A DNA stretch of 64,000 nucleotides from contig NZ_MCUV01000001.1 in NCBI RefSeq assembly GCF_002873395.1, forward strand, positions 248,001 through 312,000, written 5' to 3'. The position numbers were made by a program, and so were the translations under genes. The notes beneath the pieces were generated by a model. It did not search any database. It was not told the origin of the DNA and saw only the letters and a program-made list of their open reading frames with translations. Below are positions 1 to 9,741 of the stretch, piece after piece (the first letter of the stretch is position 1; the number at the start of each line of letters is the position of its first letter). The DNA is from Vibrio sp. 10N.286.49.B3. GTDB taxonomy: Bacteria > Pseudomonadota > Gammaproteobacteria > Enterobacterales > Vibrionaceae.

Positions 1-396
<396 letters not shown>

Positions 397-458
397 ACTT
401 TACTGCGTCGTATTCTAAGCAAAGTAAAGCTTATTTTTCATTTCTGAGCAAAAACCCT

Positions 459-492
459 AAAACCCAGTGGTATATACACTGGGTTTTCTTTT
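459..492 (+). terminator. Rho-independent terminator after trxB
   Basis: An 11-bp perfect stem (AAAACCCAGTG / CACTGGGTTTT) around a 7-nt AT loop, followed by CTTTTG. It lies between trxB and cydD and should make cydDC a separate transcription unit. Confidence 0.85.
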
Positions 493-541
493 GTATACTA
501 GATAACTCCAATCATATAATAATTATCATTAAGCCTTCGAT

Positions 542-2338
542 ATGGATAAAACGAAACAAAGAAATTTAAATAAATGGCTCAAGCAGCAAGGAAAACTAGC
601 TCAGCGCTGGTTGATGGTTGCTATCGGTCTTGGGATCGTTTCAAGTCTATTCTTATTGGTACAGGCGGCTTTAATTGCCTCTATATTGCATCAATTAATT
701 ATTGAACATACTGATAAGTATGAGCTTATTCCTCACTTTATCGGTTTACTTTTTACTGTTGCAGCCCGTGCTGTTTGCTCTTGGGGGCGAGAAGTTGCCG
801 GATATCGCAGCGGTGAACAAGTTCGTCTTTACATTCGCCAACTTATCCTTGATAAACTTCGAGAGTTAGGTCCTGCGTACATCAAAGGAAAACCTGCGGG
901 GAGCTGGGCAACATTACTGCTTGAACAAGTGGAAGATATGCAAGACTTTTTTGCTCGTTATCTACCTCAAATGTCCTTATCTGTCTTAATTCCCTTTATT
1001 ATATTAGTGGTTGTCTTCCCTATAAACTGGGCTGCTGGGCTGATCTTTTTGATCACTGCCCCACTCGTCCCTATGTTTATGGCCTTAGTGGGGATGAAAG
1101 CCGCCGATGCAAATCGAAAAAACTTTAAAGCAATGCAGCGCCTTTCTGGTCATTTTTATGACCGGCTACAATCGATGACAACGATACGTTTATTTAATCG
1201 TGCTGATGAGGAAACAGAAGTGCTAAAAGGTGCATCTGAAGTTTTCCGTGAAAGAACGATGGATGTATTAAAAGTTGCCTTTTTGTCCTCTGCGGTCTTA
1301 GAGTTTTTCACTTCAATTTCAATTGCAATTACTGCTGTTTACTTTGGTTTTAGCTACATTGGTGAACTTAATTTTGGTCACTATGGTACTGGTGTGACAC
1401 TCTTTGCTGGGTTATTCATATTGATTCTCGCCCCTGAGTTTTACCAACCACTTCGTGACTTAGGTACCTTCTATCATGCGAAACAGCAAGCCGTTGGTGC
1501 AGCAGAAAGTATTGTCGATTTCTTAAATACGGATGCAACCGAACTTAAATCTGGTGCGACGTCTTTACCTACTGAGCTTACCGATGGGATCACGATTGAA
1601 GCCAAAGGGTTATCGATATTAAGCCCTGATGGTACCAAACTCGTTGGTCCTATTACCTTTCACTTAGACGCTCAAACTCGCACTGCACTTGTAGGGCCAA
1701 GCGGCGCTGGAAAAACCAGTTTGGTCAACGCCATTTTAGGTTTCATGCCCTATGAAGGCAGCTTAAAAATTAATGGCATTGAGATCAGCGATCTCGATTT
1801 AGCCAGTTGGAGAAAACAGATTAGCTGGATTGGGCAAAATCCATTACTACTGCACGGCTCAATACGTGACAATGTCACATTGGGCAAGGAGAATGTTAAG
1901 GATGAACGTATTCAACAAGTTCTTAATGATGCGTATGCCAGTGAGTTTGTCAATAAACAAGGTCTAGAATATGCTATCTCTGATCGCTCTGGTGGACTAT
2001 CCGTTGGTCAAGCACAACGTATTGCCTTAGCGAGAGCCATGCTACAAAATGGACAGTTCTGGCTACTCGATGAACCGACAGCTAGCTTGGATGCACGTAG
2101 TGAGCAGCTCGTTGTACAAGGTATCGAACGCTATACCCAATCAACGACTTCGCTGATGGTAACGCACCAATTACTACCACTACAGCATGTCGATCAAATT
2201 TTTGTCATGCAAGATGGCCAATTAGTTCAAACTGGATCTTATCAACAACTTTCAACTCAAGATGGGCTTTTTGCCACCATGCTAAAAAGTAACCTTTCCG
2301 AGACTCAAACAACCTTGAAGGGGAACTTAGATGCGTGA
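542..2338 (+). CDS. cydD: CydD, thiol reductant ABC exporter half-transporter
   Basis: 598-residue ABC half-transporter, close to the E. coli CydD length (588). Known role: with CydC it forms an inner-membrane heterodimer that exports cysteine and glutathione to the periplasm and is needed for assembly of cytochrome bd and c-type cytochromes. The N-terminal ~330 residues hold hydrophobic membrane spans. The C-terminal ATPase domain has Walker A GPSGAGKTS (around residue 385), a slightly divergent signature LSVGQAQR and Walker B WLLDEPTAS. Its last 8 bases overlap cydC, so the two are probably translationally coupled. No strong Shine-Dalgarno is seen before the ATG. Confidence 0.95.
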   Translation: MDKTKQRNLNKWLKQQGKLAQRWLMVAIGLGIVSSLFLLVQAALIASILHQLIIEHTDKYELIPHFIGLLFTVAARAVCSWGREVAGYRSGEQVRLYIRQLILDKLRELGPAYIKGKPAGSWATLLLEQVEDMQDFFARYLPQMSLSVLIPFIILVVVFPINWAAGLIFLITAPLVPMFMALVGMKAADANRKNFKAMQRLSGHFYDRLQSMTTIRLFNRADEETEVLKGASEVFRERTMDVLKVAFLSSAVLEFFTSISIAITAVYFGFSYIGELNFGHYGTGVTLFAGLFILILAPEFYQPLRDLGTFYHAKQQAVGAAESIVDFLNTDATELKSGATSLPTELTDGITIEAKGLSILSPDGTKLVGPITFHLDAQTRTALVGPSGAGKTSLVNAILGFMPYEGSLKINGIEISDLDLASWRKQISWIGQNPLLLHGSIRDNVTLGKENVKDERIQQVLNDAYASEFVNKQGLEYAISDRSGGLSVGQAQRIALARAMLQNGQFWLLDEPTASLDARSEQLVVQGIERYTQSTTSLMVTHQLLPLQHVDQIFVMQDGQLVQTGSYQQLSTQDGLFATMLKSNLSETQTTLKGNLDA

Positions 2339-4052
2339 TTTACTCCCTTACCTTAAGCTCTATAAAAAACACTGGTTTGGTTTATCGCTTGGCATGTTAT
2401 TAGGCTTCGCTACCCTATTTGCTTCAATTGGCCTACTGACGCTATCTGGTTGGTTTATTGCAGCTTCCTCAGTGGCAGGTTTAACCATTGCACGTGAAAC
2501 TTTTAATTACATGCTACCTGGCGCGGGTGTGCGTGGGTTAGCAATGAGCCGCACCGCTGGCCGATGGGGAGAGCGTGTTGTTAGCCATAATGCGACCTTT
2601 AAACTACTCACTGACTTACGTATTTTTTTCTTTCAAAAGTTAACCCCTCTGATCCCTGGCAGAGTTTCAACCTTGCGAGATGCCGATTTACTCAACCGCC
2701 TTGTTGCTGATGTTGATGCCATGGATCATGTCTATTTGCGCTTAATTAGCCCTATTACGGTTAGCACATTAGGGATCATCTGTTTAACCGCAGTGCTTTG
2801 TTGGTTCGATATGACTCTAGGCTTATTGCTTGGTGGGATCCTCTCTGCTTTGCTTATTATCTGGCCCATTTTATTTTATAAACTCGGCAAACGAAATGGC
2901 AGTGAGTTAACGCAAAATAAAGCAGATTTACGCATCGCAACCCTTGATTGGCTAGAAGGATACAGTGAACTGACACTGTTTGGAGCTGAAGAGCGCTACC
3001 GTAATGCTATTTTAGACGCGCAGCATAAACTCATCAGCAATCAATACATCCACGCTCGTTTAACTGGATTAGCATCGGCATTGCTCATGCTCGTTAATGG
3101 CTGGACCTTAATTCTCATGCTGTGGCTTGCTGCCGATGGTGTTGGCGGTGATATTCCTAATCCATATATTGCTCTGATGGCGTTTGCCACAATGGCCAGT
3201 TTTGAACTATTAATGCCGATTGCAGGTGCATTCCAATATTTAGGTCAAACACTAACTTCAGCACGTCGACTGAACGAGATCATTTTAGTTGAACCTGATG
3301 TTCTGTTCCCGCAAGAAGAGGTCAACCATTCTAGCAACTATGATATTCAGTTTAATAATATTCACTTCCATTATCCAGATAGTGATCAAACGGTTATCAA
3401 TGATATCTCTATTGATATAGCCGCAGGGCAGCGCATCGCAATCGTCGGACAAACAGGCTCTGGTAAATCTACGCTACTGCAACTATTATGTCGCTACTGG
3501 GATCCACAACAAGGTAGTATTTCTATCGCTGGGCAGCCAATAACGACCTGGAGTGAAACACAATTACGTCAAGCAATCAGTGTTGTTAGTCAGCGTGTTG
3601 ATATATTAAATGGCACATTGCGCGATAACCTACTCATGGCAGCACCAGAGGCTACTGATGACCAACTTGAAGCGATTTTAACGCAAGTAGGACTAGAAGG
3701 GTTACTTGAAAACCATGGTCTAGATGCCTGGCTGGGTGATGCTGGTCGCCAATTATCTGGCGGTGAAAAGCGTCGAATTGGTATTGGTCGAGCACTCCTG
3801 CATGATGCGCCAATCTTATTACTTGATGAGCCTACTGAAGGACTAGATAAGCAGACGGAAAGTACGATTATGGCTTTATTGGAACAACATTTTTCCGATA
3901 AGACGGTTATCTTTATTACTCACCGTTTAATCCAACTTGATCGTATGGATTCAATTTGTCTACTTGAAGAAGGGAAAGTCATTGAACACGGTCATCATGA
4001 TGAGTTGATAGCAAGCAAAGGTCGCTACCACCAGCTATGCCAAACACTTTGA
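2331..4052 (+). CDS. cydC: CydC, thiol reductant ABC exporter half-transporter
   Basis: 573 residues, the same length as E. coli CydC. It is the partner of CydD in the cysteine/glutathione exporter of the inner membrane. Membrane spans fill the first ~310 residues. The nucleotide-binding domain carries Walker A GQTGSGKST (about residue 373), the canonical signature LSGGEKRR and Walker B ILLLDEPTEG, then the H-loop ITHR. The ATG lies inside the 3' end of cydD with AAGGGG just upstream. The signature is canonical here but altered in CydD (LSVGQ), so the two ATP sites look asymmetric. Confidence 0.95.
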   Translation: MRDLLPYLKLYKKHWFGLSLGMLLGFATLFASIGLLTLSGWFIAASSVAGLTIARETFNYMLPGAGVRGLAMSRTAGRWGERVVSHNATFKLLTDLRIFFFQKLTPLIPGRVSTLRDADLLNRLVADVDAMDHVYLRLISPITVSTLGIICLTAVLCWFDMTLGLLLGGILSALLIIWPILFYKLGKRNGSELTQNKADLRIATLDWLEGYSELTLFGAEERYRNAILDAQHKLISNQYIHARLTGLASALLMLVNGWTLILMLWLAADGVGGDIPNPYIALMAFATMASFELLMPIAGAFQYLGQTLTSARRLNEIILVEPDVLFPQEEVNHSSNYDIQFNNIHFHYPDSDQTVINDISIDIAAGQRIAIVGQTGSGKSTLLQLLCRYWDPQQGSISIAGQPITTWSETQLRQAISVVSQRVDILNGTLRDNLLMAAPEATDDQLEAILTQVGLEGLLENHGLDAWLGDAGRQLSGGEKRRIGIGRALLHDAPILLLDEPTEGLDKQTESTIMALLEQHFSDKTVIFITHRLIQLDRMDSICLLEEGKVIEHGHHDELIASKGRYHQLCQTL

Positions 4053-4229
4053 TTTCTTAATATTCCCCAATACGAGCCATTTCACAAAAATGTAATCGTG
4101 GTATGGCTTGTAAACTAAATCATTAGCGGCTAACAGCTAATAAATACTGTTCAATTTCTTCTGATATCCATTTAGTTATCACACTTTTTGGTTATGCTCT
4201 GACTTAATTATTTCACCATAAGGCTACCA

Positions 4230-4916
4230 ATGCATAGTTCGAATCTTCAATCGAATAAAAAAAACTCAACACACATCCAAAAAGAACAACAATTACTCTT
4301 ATTTTCAACATTATTCGCCCTTTTCTTTGCTTTACTTGGTATTGGGCTAGGTTGGTGGATGGGCTCTCTCGTTATTTTATTTGATGGCGTTTATTCACTG
4401 GTCAGTTTAGCACTTACTTTAGTTTCATTAATGGCTGCTACTTTTATAAATCATCCTAAAAATAATAGTAACTCAGCTTTTATTGAACATGCCGTCATTG
4501 CATTTAAGGGCTTTATTATTACCTTAATGTGCCTTTTTTCATTCTACTCTGCACTAGCCACACTGCTTTCTGGTGGTCATGAAGTAGATGCTGATCTAGC
4601 CATCGTTTTCGCGGTTGTGAATGTCATTGGGTGTGTTGTTTCGTATCGAATTATGAAGCAAGGGGCAAAAGCAATTCGTTCGTCATTAGTTGATGCTGAG
4701 GCTAAGCAATGGATGATGGATGCAATAATTAGTGGTGCTGTTCTGGTGGGCTTCTTTATTGCCAAAGTATTAAGTTTAACCTCATTGAGTGCCTATGCGG
4801 CTTATGCAGATCCTATGATGGTTATTATTGCTTCACTCTACTTTGTTATTATTCCAATAAAAATGACCTTGAATGCCAGTAAAGAGCTATATCGGAATCA
4901 GTTTAGTCAGTTGTAG
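4230..4916 (+). CDS. CDF-like cation transporter, membrane domain only
   Basis: 228 residues, about six membrane spans, resembling the transmembrane domain of cation diffusion facilitators (metal/proton antiporters of the inner membrane). The family-like pieces are GSLVILFDGVYSLVSL in span 2 and YADPMMVIIASLY in span 6. It stops right after span 6, so the cytoplasmic metal-sensing C-terminal domain of YiiP/ZitB-type proteins is missing. The usual D-x3-D (span 2) and H-x3-D (span 5) ligands are D52-x3-S56 and Q160-x3-D164, so only two of four metal ligands remain. Substrate unknown; membership of the superfamily is fairly sure, zinc transport is not. It is a single gene between cydC and the convergent serC. 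Confidence 0.7.
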   Translation: MHSSNLQSNKKNSTHIQKEQQLLLFSTLFALFFALLGIGLGWWMGSLVILFDGVYSLVSLALTLVSLMAATFINHPKNNSNSAFIEHAVIAFKGFIITLMCLFSFYSALATLLSGGHEVDADLAIVFAVVNVIGCVVSYRIMKQGAKAIRSSLVDAEAKQWMMDAIISGAVLVGFFIAKVLSLTSLSAYAAYADPMMVIIASLYFVIIPIKMTLNASKELYRNQFSQL

Positions 4917-4927
4917 ATTAATTTAAT

Positions 4928-4989
4928 CATACCCAAGTTTTTACAATTTAGTTGCTCTAATCCAACTATTTGATTATGACCTGGGTATG
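4928..4989. repeat. Imperfect inverted repeat between convergent genes, possible terminator
   Basis: CATACCCAAG at the left is matched by CTGGGTATG at the right, with a nested AGTTG/CAACT stem. It sits between the ends of the CDF-like gene and serC, which converge. There is no clean U-tract, so it may be a bidirectional transcription stop or a dispersed palindromic element; no second copy was noticed in this window. Confidence 0.5.
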
Positions 4990-5003
4990 AAATCTAGCTA
5001 TGA

Positions 5004-6098
5004 TTAAGCATTCTGTGCTTCAAACTCACCCATAAACGTCACGAGTGCCTGAACACCTTCCAACGTCATTGCGTTATAAATAGATGCTCTCATACCGCCA
5101 ACCGCTCGGTGACCTTTTAGCGCTTGTAAGCCTCTTTCTTCTGCTTGAGATAAGAAAAGTGCATCTAACTTAGGGTTCGCCAATTGGAAAGGAACATTCA
5201 TTAAAGAACGGTTATTCGGATGAATCGTATTTTTATAAAAAGAGGACTCATCAATGCATGAATACAATAATGCCGCTTTTTCACGGTTTACTTTTTCAAT
5301 CGCTTGCACGCCACCTTGTGCTTTTAGCCACTTAAACACTAAACCAGAAAGATACCATGCGTAAGTCGGTGGAGTGTTAAACATCGACTCTTTTTCAAAC
5401 AAGACTTTGTAATTTAGAATACTCGGCAAAGTGTCACAGGCAAGATCTAATAAATCATCACGAACAATAACAATGCAGATCCCTGCTGGACCGATATTTT
5501 TTTGTGCTCCAGCATAGATAACCCCATACTGAGACACATCAATTTCACGAGATAAAATCGTTGATGACATATCAGCGACAATTGGCTTATCCGTTACAGG
5601 TAAATCATTAATTTCAACACCATCAATCGTTTCATTTGGACAAAAGTGAACATAAGCCGCATCGGGATCAATCACCCATTCACTGGCTGGAAGAATCGCA
5701 CTTTTACCATCAATGACCGTTTTGGCATCAAAGGCGTCTATTTCGCAATACTTTTGCCCTTCATCAACGGCACTTCGAGCCCAGTAACCGCCATCGATAT
5801 AAGCCGCTTTCTTTTTATTGCCTAAAAGGTTCATCGGCACAGCAGCGAACTGAGCACGAGCACCACCTTGACAGAACAGTACTTTATAATTAGCTGGAAT
5901 AGAGAGTAACTCAATCAAATTTTGCTCAGCTTCTGCAGCAACGTTAAGAAAGGCTTTACTACGATGACTGATCTCCATCACTGAAGTTCCTAGTCCTTCC
6001 CAATTAACAAATTCGGCTTGTGCCTGCTGCATGACTGCTTTTGGTAAGCCTGCTGGACCGGCACTAAAGTTAAAAACGTTATCCGATGTTAATTCCAT
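5004..6098 (-). CDS. serC: Phosphoserine aminotransferase
   Basis: 364 residues (E. coli SerC is 362). PLP-dependent transaminase that converts 3-phosphohydroxypyruvate and glutamate to phosphoserine and 2-oxoglutarate in serine biosynthesis, and makes 4-phosphohydroxythreonine for PLP synthesis. Typical features seen: N-terminal [10 protein letters not shown], the [11 protein letters not shown] region, and the PLP-lysine context [12 protein letters not shown] near the middle. The C-terminal [11 protein letters not shown] is also characteristic. A Shine-Dalgarno AGGAG lies upstream of the ATG. It is a single gene, convergent with the CDF-like gene. Confidence 0.95.
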   Translation of the reverse strand: MELTSDNVFNFSAGPAGLPKAVMQQAQAEFVNWEGLGTSVMEISHRSKAFLNVAAEAEQNLIELLSIPANYKVLFCQGGARAQFAAVPMNLLGNKKKAAYIDGGYWARSAVDEGQKYCEIDAFDAKTVIDGKSAILPASEWVIDPDAAYVHFCPNETIDGVEINDLPVTDKPIVADMSSTILSREIDVSQYGVIYAGAQKNIGPAGICIVIVRDDLLDLACDTLPSILNYKVLFEKESMFNTPPTYAWYLSGLVFKWLKAQGGVQAIEKVNREKAALLYSCIDESSFYKNTIHPNNRSLMNVPFQLANPKLDALFLSQAEERGLQALKGHRAVGGMRASIYNAMTLEGVQALVTFMGEFEAQNA

Positions 6099-6181
6099 GA
6101 TGTCATTGCTCCTGCTAGTGATAATAAGTTCTAAATATTGCTAACCTAAATTAATACCATTTTTTTCTCGACATAAAAAGC

Positions 6182-6211
6182 AAGAAAAGAGACCTTTCGA
6201 TCTCTTTTCTT
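6182..6211. terminator. Hairpin terminator of the DUF945 gene (lies upstream of serC)
   Basis: Perfect 11-bp stem AAGAAAAGAGA / TCTCTTTTCTT with an 8-nt loop. Read on the minus strand it is followed by GCTTTTTATG and so ends transcription of the DUF945 gene before serC. The plus-strand side also has a T-rich tail. Confidence 0.75.
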
Positions 6212-6250
6212 CTTTTATTGCCTACTTTTATTCATATGCCTGCAAATAAC

Positions 6251-7513
6251 TTAATATTGCCCAAGCAGTAGCGGTAAAAACAATGTCATTGCCGGGATCT
6301 CATAACCGCTTTCAAACACAAAGTTACCTTGCACTAAGTTAGCCTTCATTTCATAACCATCCTCTGTGCTATTAATCATTTCCATAACCACTAGCTCATC
6401 AATACCTTGTTGAATAAATGGGTATGACTCGACCAGTTGATTAGAAAAATACGTTGAGAACTCACCGGTTAAAGCGGGTAATAATCCCATCATATTTTGC
6501 GTAATATTATCGGTACCTTGAGGAACGCTCAATAACCACTGCGAAGAGAAATCCCCCTCACCGACTTTCAACGATAAATCATTCAATGCCAGGCTAAAAC
6601 CTTGTGAGAATAGGATATCAATATAAGGCAGCATTCCTTTAATATCCTGATCCGATAACTGTGGTGCATTACGGTAACGAGTTAAAACCTCATCAAAAGC
6701 GCCTTTATCTAAATCTGTTAAAGCAAAATCAACCTTAACATCATTCACGGCACCATCTGTGGTCGTCAAGTTAGCAACATCAAGTTTAATTTGGCTATTT
6801 AAACGCGAAGTAGCTTCATCTTGTACGGAGTTAAACCAGTAAGTTGAATCGTTCATAGAAAAAACAGACTGTTGAGCCGTGTCTGTAATATCAACACCTC
6901 CAACGGCCATCGTTTGTGTGCCTAACCAATAGCCTTGTGCTTGCTTTCCTTCTCCTTGCCCTACGATATCGGATAAGTGAAGAGCCTCACCACTGGCAAA
7001 GTTAATATGAATAGACGGCGCATCAACTTGATAATCGATCTGACCTAAAACGGTGACATGACCTGATAATGTTGCCGGCGATATCGAGAAGTCCGTGCCA
7101 GATTCACTCTGATGATTCCAATTGGCTAAATTTAGCTCAAAGCTAGTATTACCATTGAGTTGTGTTGTCGTGTTTAGCACTAAAGGTAATGCATCCATAT
7201 CCTCTAGTGTTGATGTCGATGATAAGCTAAATAAACCATGCTTAACTTTACTATCTAAAACAAACTCTGTTGGTAAGCCATCAACGACTAATTGCTCTCT
7301 CAAAGACGGATCTGAAATACTATAACGCGTCTGAACGATAGAAGATAAATAACCACGGTCGTAATCGACAATTTCAGCCTTTACTTGACTACTGTTGAGC
7401 TCTTGGATCCCATCAGTAATGACTTTTTGACCAATCTGCCCAACAGCTAGTGGCCAACATAAAACTAAAACAACAGCACCACCGATGGCACCTAACTTTT
7501 TCAATTGTTGCAT
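6251..7513 (-). CDS. DUF945 (YdgA-like) family envelope protein
   Basis: 420 residues with a single N-terminal hydrophobic segment (GAIGGAVVLVLCWPLAVGQIG, about residues 8-28), which is a signal anchor or uncleaved signal peptide. The rest is polar, rich in short beta-strand-like stretches, and ends in the hydrophobic MTLFLPLLLGQY. This matches the layout of DUF945/YdgA proteins, which sit in the inner membrane facing the periplasm; their biochemical role is not established. E. coli YdgA is ~500 residues, so this is a shorter member. It is divergent from the downstream histidine kinase and upstream of serC on the same strand, but separated from it by a terminator. Confidence 0.7.
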   Translation of the reverse strand: MQQLKKLGAIGGAVVLVLCWPLAVGQIGQKVITDGIQELNSSQVKAEIVDYDRGYLSSIVQTRYSISDPSLREQLVVDGLPTEFVLDSKVKHGLFSLSSTSTLEDMDALPLVLNTTTQLNGNTSFELNLANWNHQSESGTDFSISPATLSGHVTVLGQIDYQVDAPSIHINFASGEALHLSDIVGQGEGKQAQGYWLGTQTMAVGGVDITDTAQQSVFSMNDSTYWFNSVQDEATSRLNSQIKLDVANLTTTDGAVNDVKVDFALTDLDKGAFDEVLTRYRNAPQLSDQDIKGMLPYIDILFSQGFSLALNDLSLKVGEGDFSSQWLLSVPQGTDNITQNMMGLLPALTGEFSTYFSNQLVESYPFIQQGIDELVVMEMINSTEDGYEMKANLVQGNFVFESGYEIPAMTLFLPLLLGQY

Positions 7514-7747
7514 GATTACTATTAATTCCTTGATGTGAATAGTTTGAGTCTACCTTATGTCATTGCAGGTTGAAATCTTTGCGTCATAGGTAGCAACACT
7601 TTCCCGAAAAGAATATAAGGGGCTATATCAAAAAATATCGTCATAATTGTTTTTTACTAACGTTTTTATACTTAGCTCTCAACCCTATTGATCCATATTT
7701 GCTACTTTAATTAGAATTAACATCATTTTAGCATTGAAGGAGTATGT

Positions 7748-9697
7748 GTGAGTCGTTATGCATTGTTATATTTAGAGAACCAGCCCATGGTCGCCAAGCA
7801 AATTGCCAGTGATCTAGCCTGCTTTGCCTCTAAGTTTGATATTCATAGCGCACGAACTATTGAAGATGCGGAACATGCACTCTCATCAATGAAGCTTCAA
7901 GGGCAAACATTAGCACTTGTTATCGCAAGCCATGAGCAAGCACTGAATGGAGCTCGATTTTTAACCCATTTAGATAAACAATCCCATACCCAACAAGCAC
8001 GAAAAATTTTAATCAGTGATGCAAATGATATACACACTATCTTAAGCGTAGTTAATGATGGTCGACTTGATCACTGCTTAACAAAACCGCTGCAAAGTAA
8101 CCAACTGCACGATATTGTTTTAAAGGAACTCACGACCTTTATTCTAGCCTGTAAAGAAGCGGATTTACTCCGTTATAGTAGCATCCTGGATCAACCCAAA
8201 ATCATGCGAGGGCACATTGAGCGCCAGTTGCATGACTATCGTGTCGGTTTTATTCATGATTTTCACAAGTTATCGGATGTTGACTTAGCACAGCAAGTCA
8301 TCAATGCCCTACGTCAGTTTTTTTCACAACAAGATGACTCTCACGCCTGTCGTACCTATTCAACCGATCACTTACTAACAAAAGAAGGAGAACCTAACCG
8401 CTTTCTATGGTTCATTACACGCGGTGAGGTTTCATTGTATAAAAAAGATGATATGGGGGTGCAACGTGAAGTTGTCAGACATAAGAAAGGTAACATTGTC
8501 GGTGGGATGTCTTTTGTTACTGGAGAGGACTCATTTTCAACGGCGATAACTTTGACCCAAACTGAAGTGATTAAACTCGATAAAGATATTTTTGCTCAAG
8601 TGATGCACACTAATGATAGGCTATTACCACTTTTTACTAACTTGTTATTACGTCATTTTAATCGTCGATTACAGCGCAGCATTGATACCAAAATCATCTT
8701 GCAGAAAACCTTAGAGTCACTTGAACTCGCCCATCAACAGTTAATTGAACGCGAAAAAATGGCAATGCTTGGTCAGTTGGTCGCAGGGGTTGCTCACGAA
8801 CTCAACAATCCAATAGCAGCAATTTTACGTGGCGCAGAAACACTCACCCAAACACTCAATGAGTTAATGCAGCAACCGATCAGTACTGATAATCAGCAAC
8901 AAGCAATAAAGCTAATGCAGCATGCACTATGTTCACATCCTATGTCGACGTCACAGATTCGCTCTGAAACTAAGTCACTGACAAGCTTAACTAATGATCG
9001 ACTAGCTGCAAAAAAAATAGTCCAATTTGGTCTACATCAAAACGAACCGTTTATTCAGCAATTGAAAAAAAATAAGAAATTAGCACTCGCAAATATTAAT
9101 GAGTTTGAAAAATGCTACTTAGCCGGTACAACCTTACGCTCGATTAATGTTTGCGCACAGCGTATTGCCGATATGGTAAGAAGCTTAAAAGGTTACGCTC
9201 GCCCTGATGACGAATCTTTACAAGTTGTTGATATACACGAAGGAATAGAAGACACACTTGTTATCTTCGAAAATAGATTAAAACGTCATAATCTCACCAA
9301 AGAGTATCAACCCTTGCCAGAAATCCAATGCCAACCTGTCGTTTTGCAGCAAGTATGGACCAACCTGATCTCTAACGCCTTAGATGCATTACCTAGTCAA
9401 GGTCAACTATTGGTAAAGACCGAGCTAAGTAATATCAACAACCGTGAATATATTGTTATCTCTATACGCGATGACGGCTGTGGAATGTCTGAGGACGTTA
9501 TAGAGAAAATATTTGAGTTAAACTACACCACCAAAAAAGAAGGACATTTTGGCTTAGGTATTGGTTTGTCTGTGTGCCAACAAATTATTAATAGTCATAA
9601 CGGCTGGATAAAAGCAGAGTCAAAACCTGGCTTGTATACGCTTATGCAAGTCGGTCTTCCAACGGGCAAGCACATCGAGCCTGCTACTTTACGATAA
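7748..9697 (+). CDS. Hybrid-like sensor histidine kinase: pseudo-receiver, CNMP-like domain, HisKA, HATPase
   Basis: 649 residues, no membrane spans, so a cytoplasmic kinase. Domains in order: a receiver-like domain (about 1-125) whose phospho-acceptor Asp is Ser61 and whose acidic pair is lost, while the switch lysine K113 is kept; a helical linker; a cyclic-nucleotide-binding-like fold (about 190-310, with ITRGEVSLYKK and GGMSF); HisKA with the H-box VAHELNNPIAAI (His350); a roughly 130-residue spacer; and HATPase with NLISNALDA (about 538), DDGCGM and GLGIGLSVC. The GTG start is chosen because AAGGAG lies 5 bases upstream. The following receiver gene is its likely output partner. Ligand and target genes are unknown. 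Confidence 0.8.
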   Translation: MSRYALLYLENQPMVAKQIASDLACFASKFDIHSARTIEDAEHALSSMKLQGQTLALVIASHEQALNGARFLTHLDKQSHTQQARKILISDANDIHTILSVVNDGRLDHCLTKPLQSNQLHDIVLKELTTFILACKEADLLRYSSILDQPKIMRGHIERQLHDYRVGFIHDFHKLSDVDLAQQVINALRQFFSQQDDSHACRTYSTDHLLTKEGEPNRFLWFITRGEVSLYKKDDMGVQREVVRHKKGNIVGGMSFVTGEDSFSTAITLTQTEVIKLDKDIFAQVMHTNDRLLPLFTNLLLRHFNRRLQRSIDTKIILQKTLESLELAHQQLIEREKMAMLGQLVAGVAHELNNPIAAILRGAETLTQTLNELMQQPISTDNQQQAIKLMQHALCSHPMSTSQIRSETKSLTSLTNDRLAAKKIVQFGLHQNEPFIQQLKKNKKLALANINEFEKCYLAGTTLRSINVCAQRIADMVRSLKGYARPDDESLQVVDIHEGIEDTLVIFENRLKRHNLTKEYQPLPEIQCQPVVLQQVWTNLISNALDALPSQGQLLVKTELSNINNREYIVISIRDDGCGMSEDVIEKIFELNYTTKKEGHFGLGIGLSVCQQIINSHNGWIKAESKPGLYTLMQVGLPTGKHIEPATLR

Positions 9698-9741
9698 AAC
9701 GATAGTGATCATTAAACCGATTTTTTATGGAGAAATAAACG

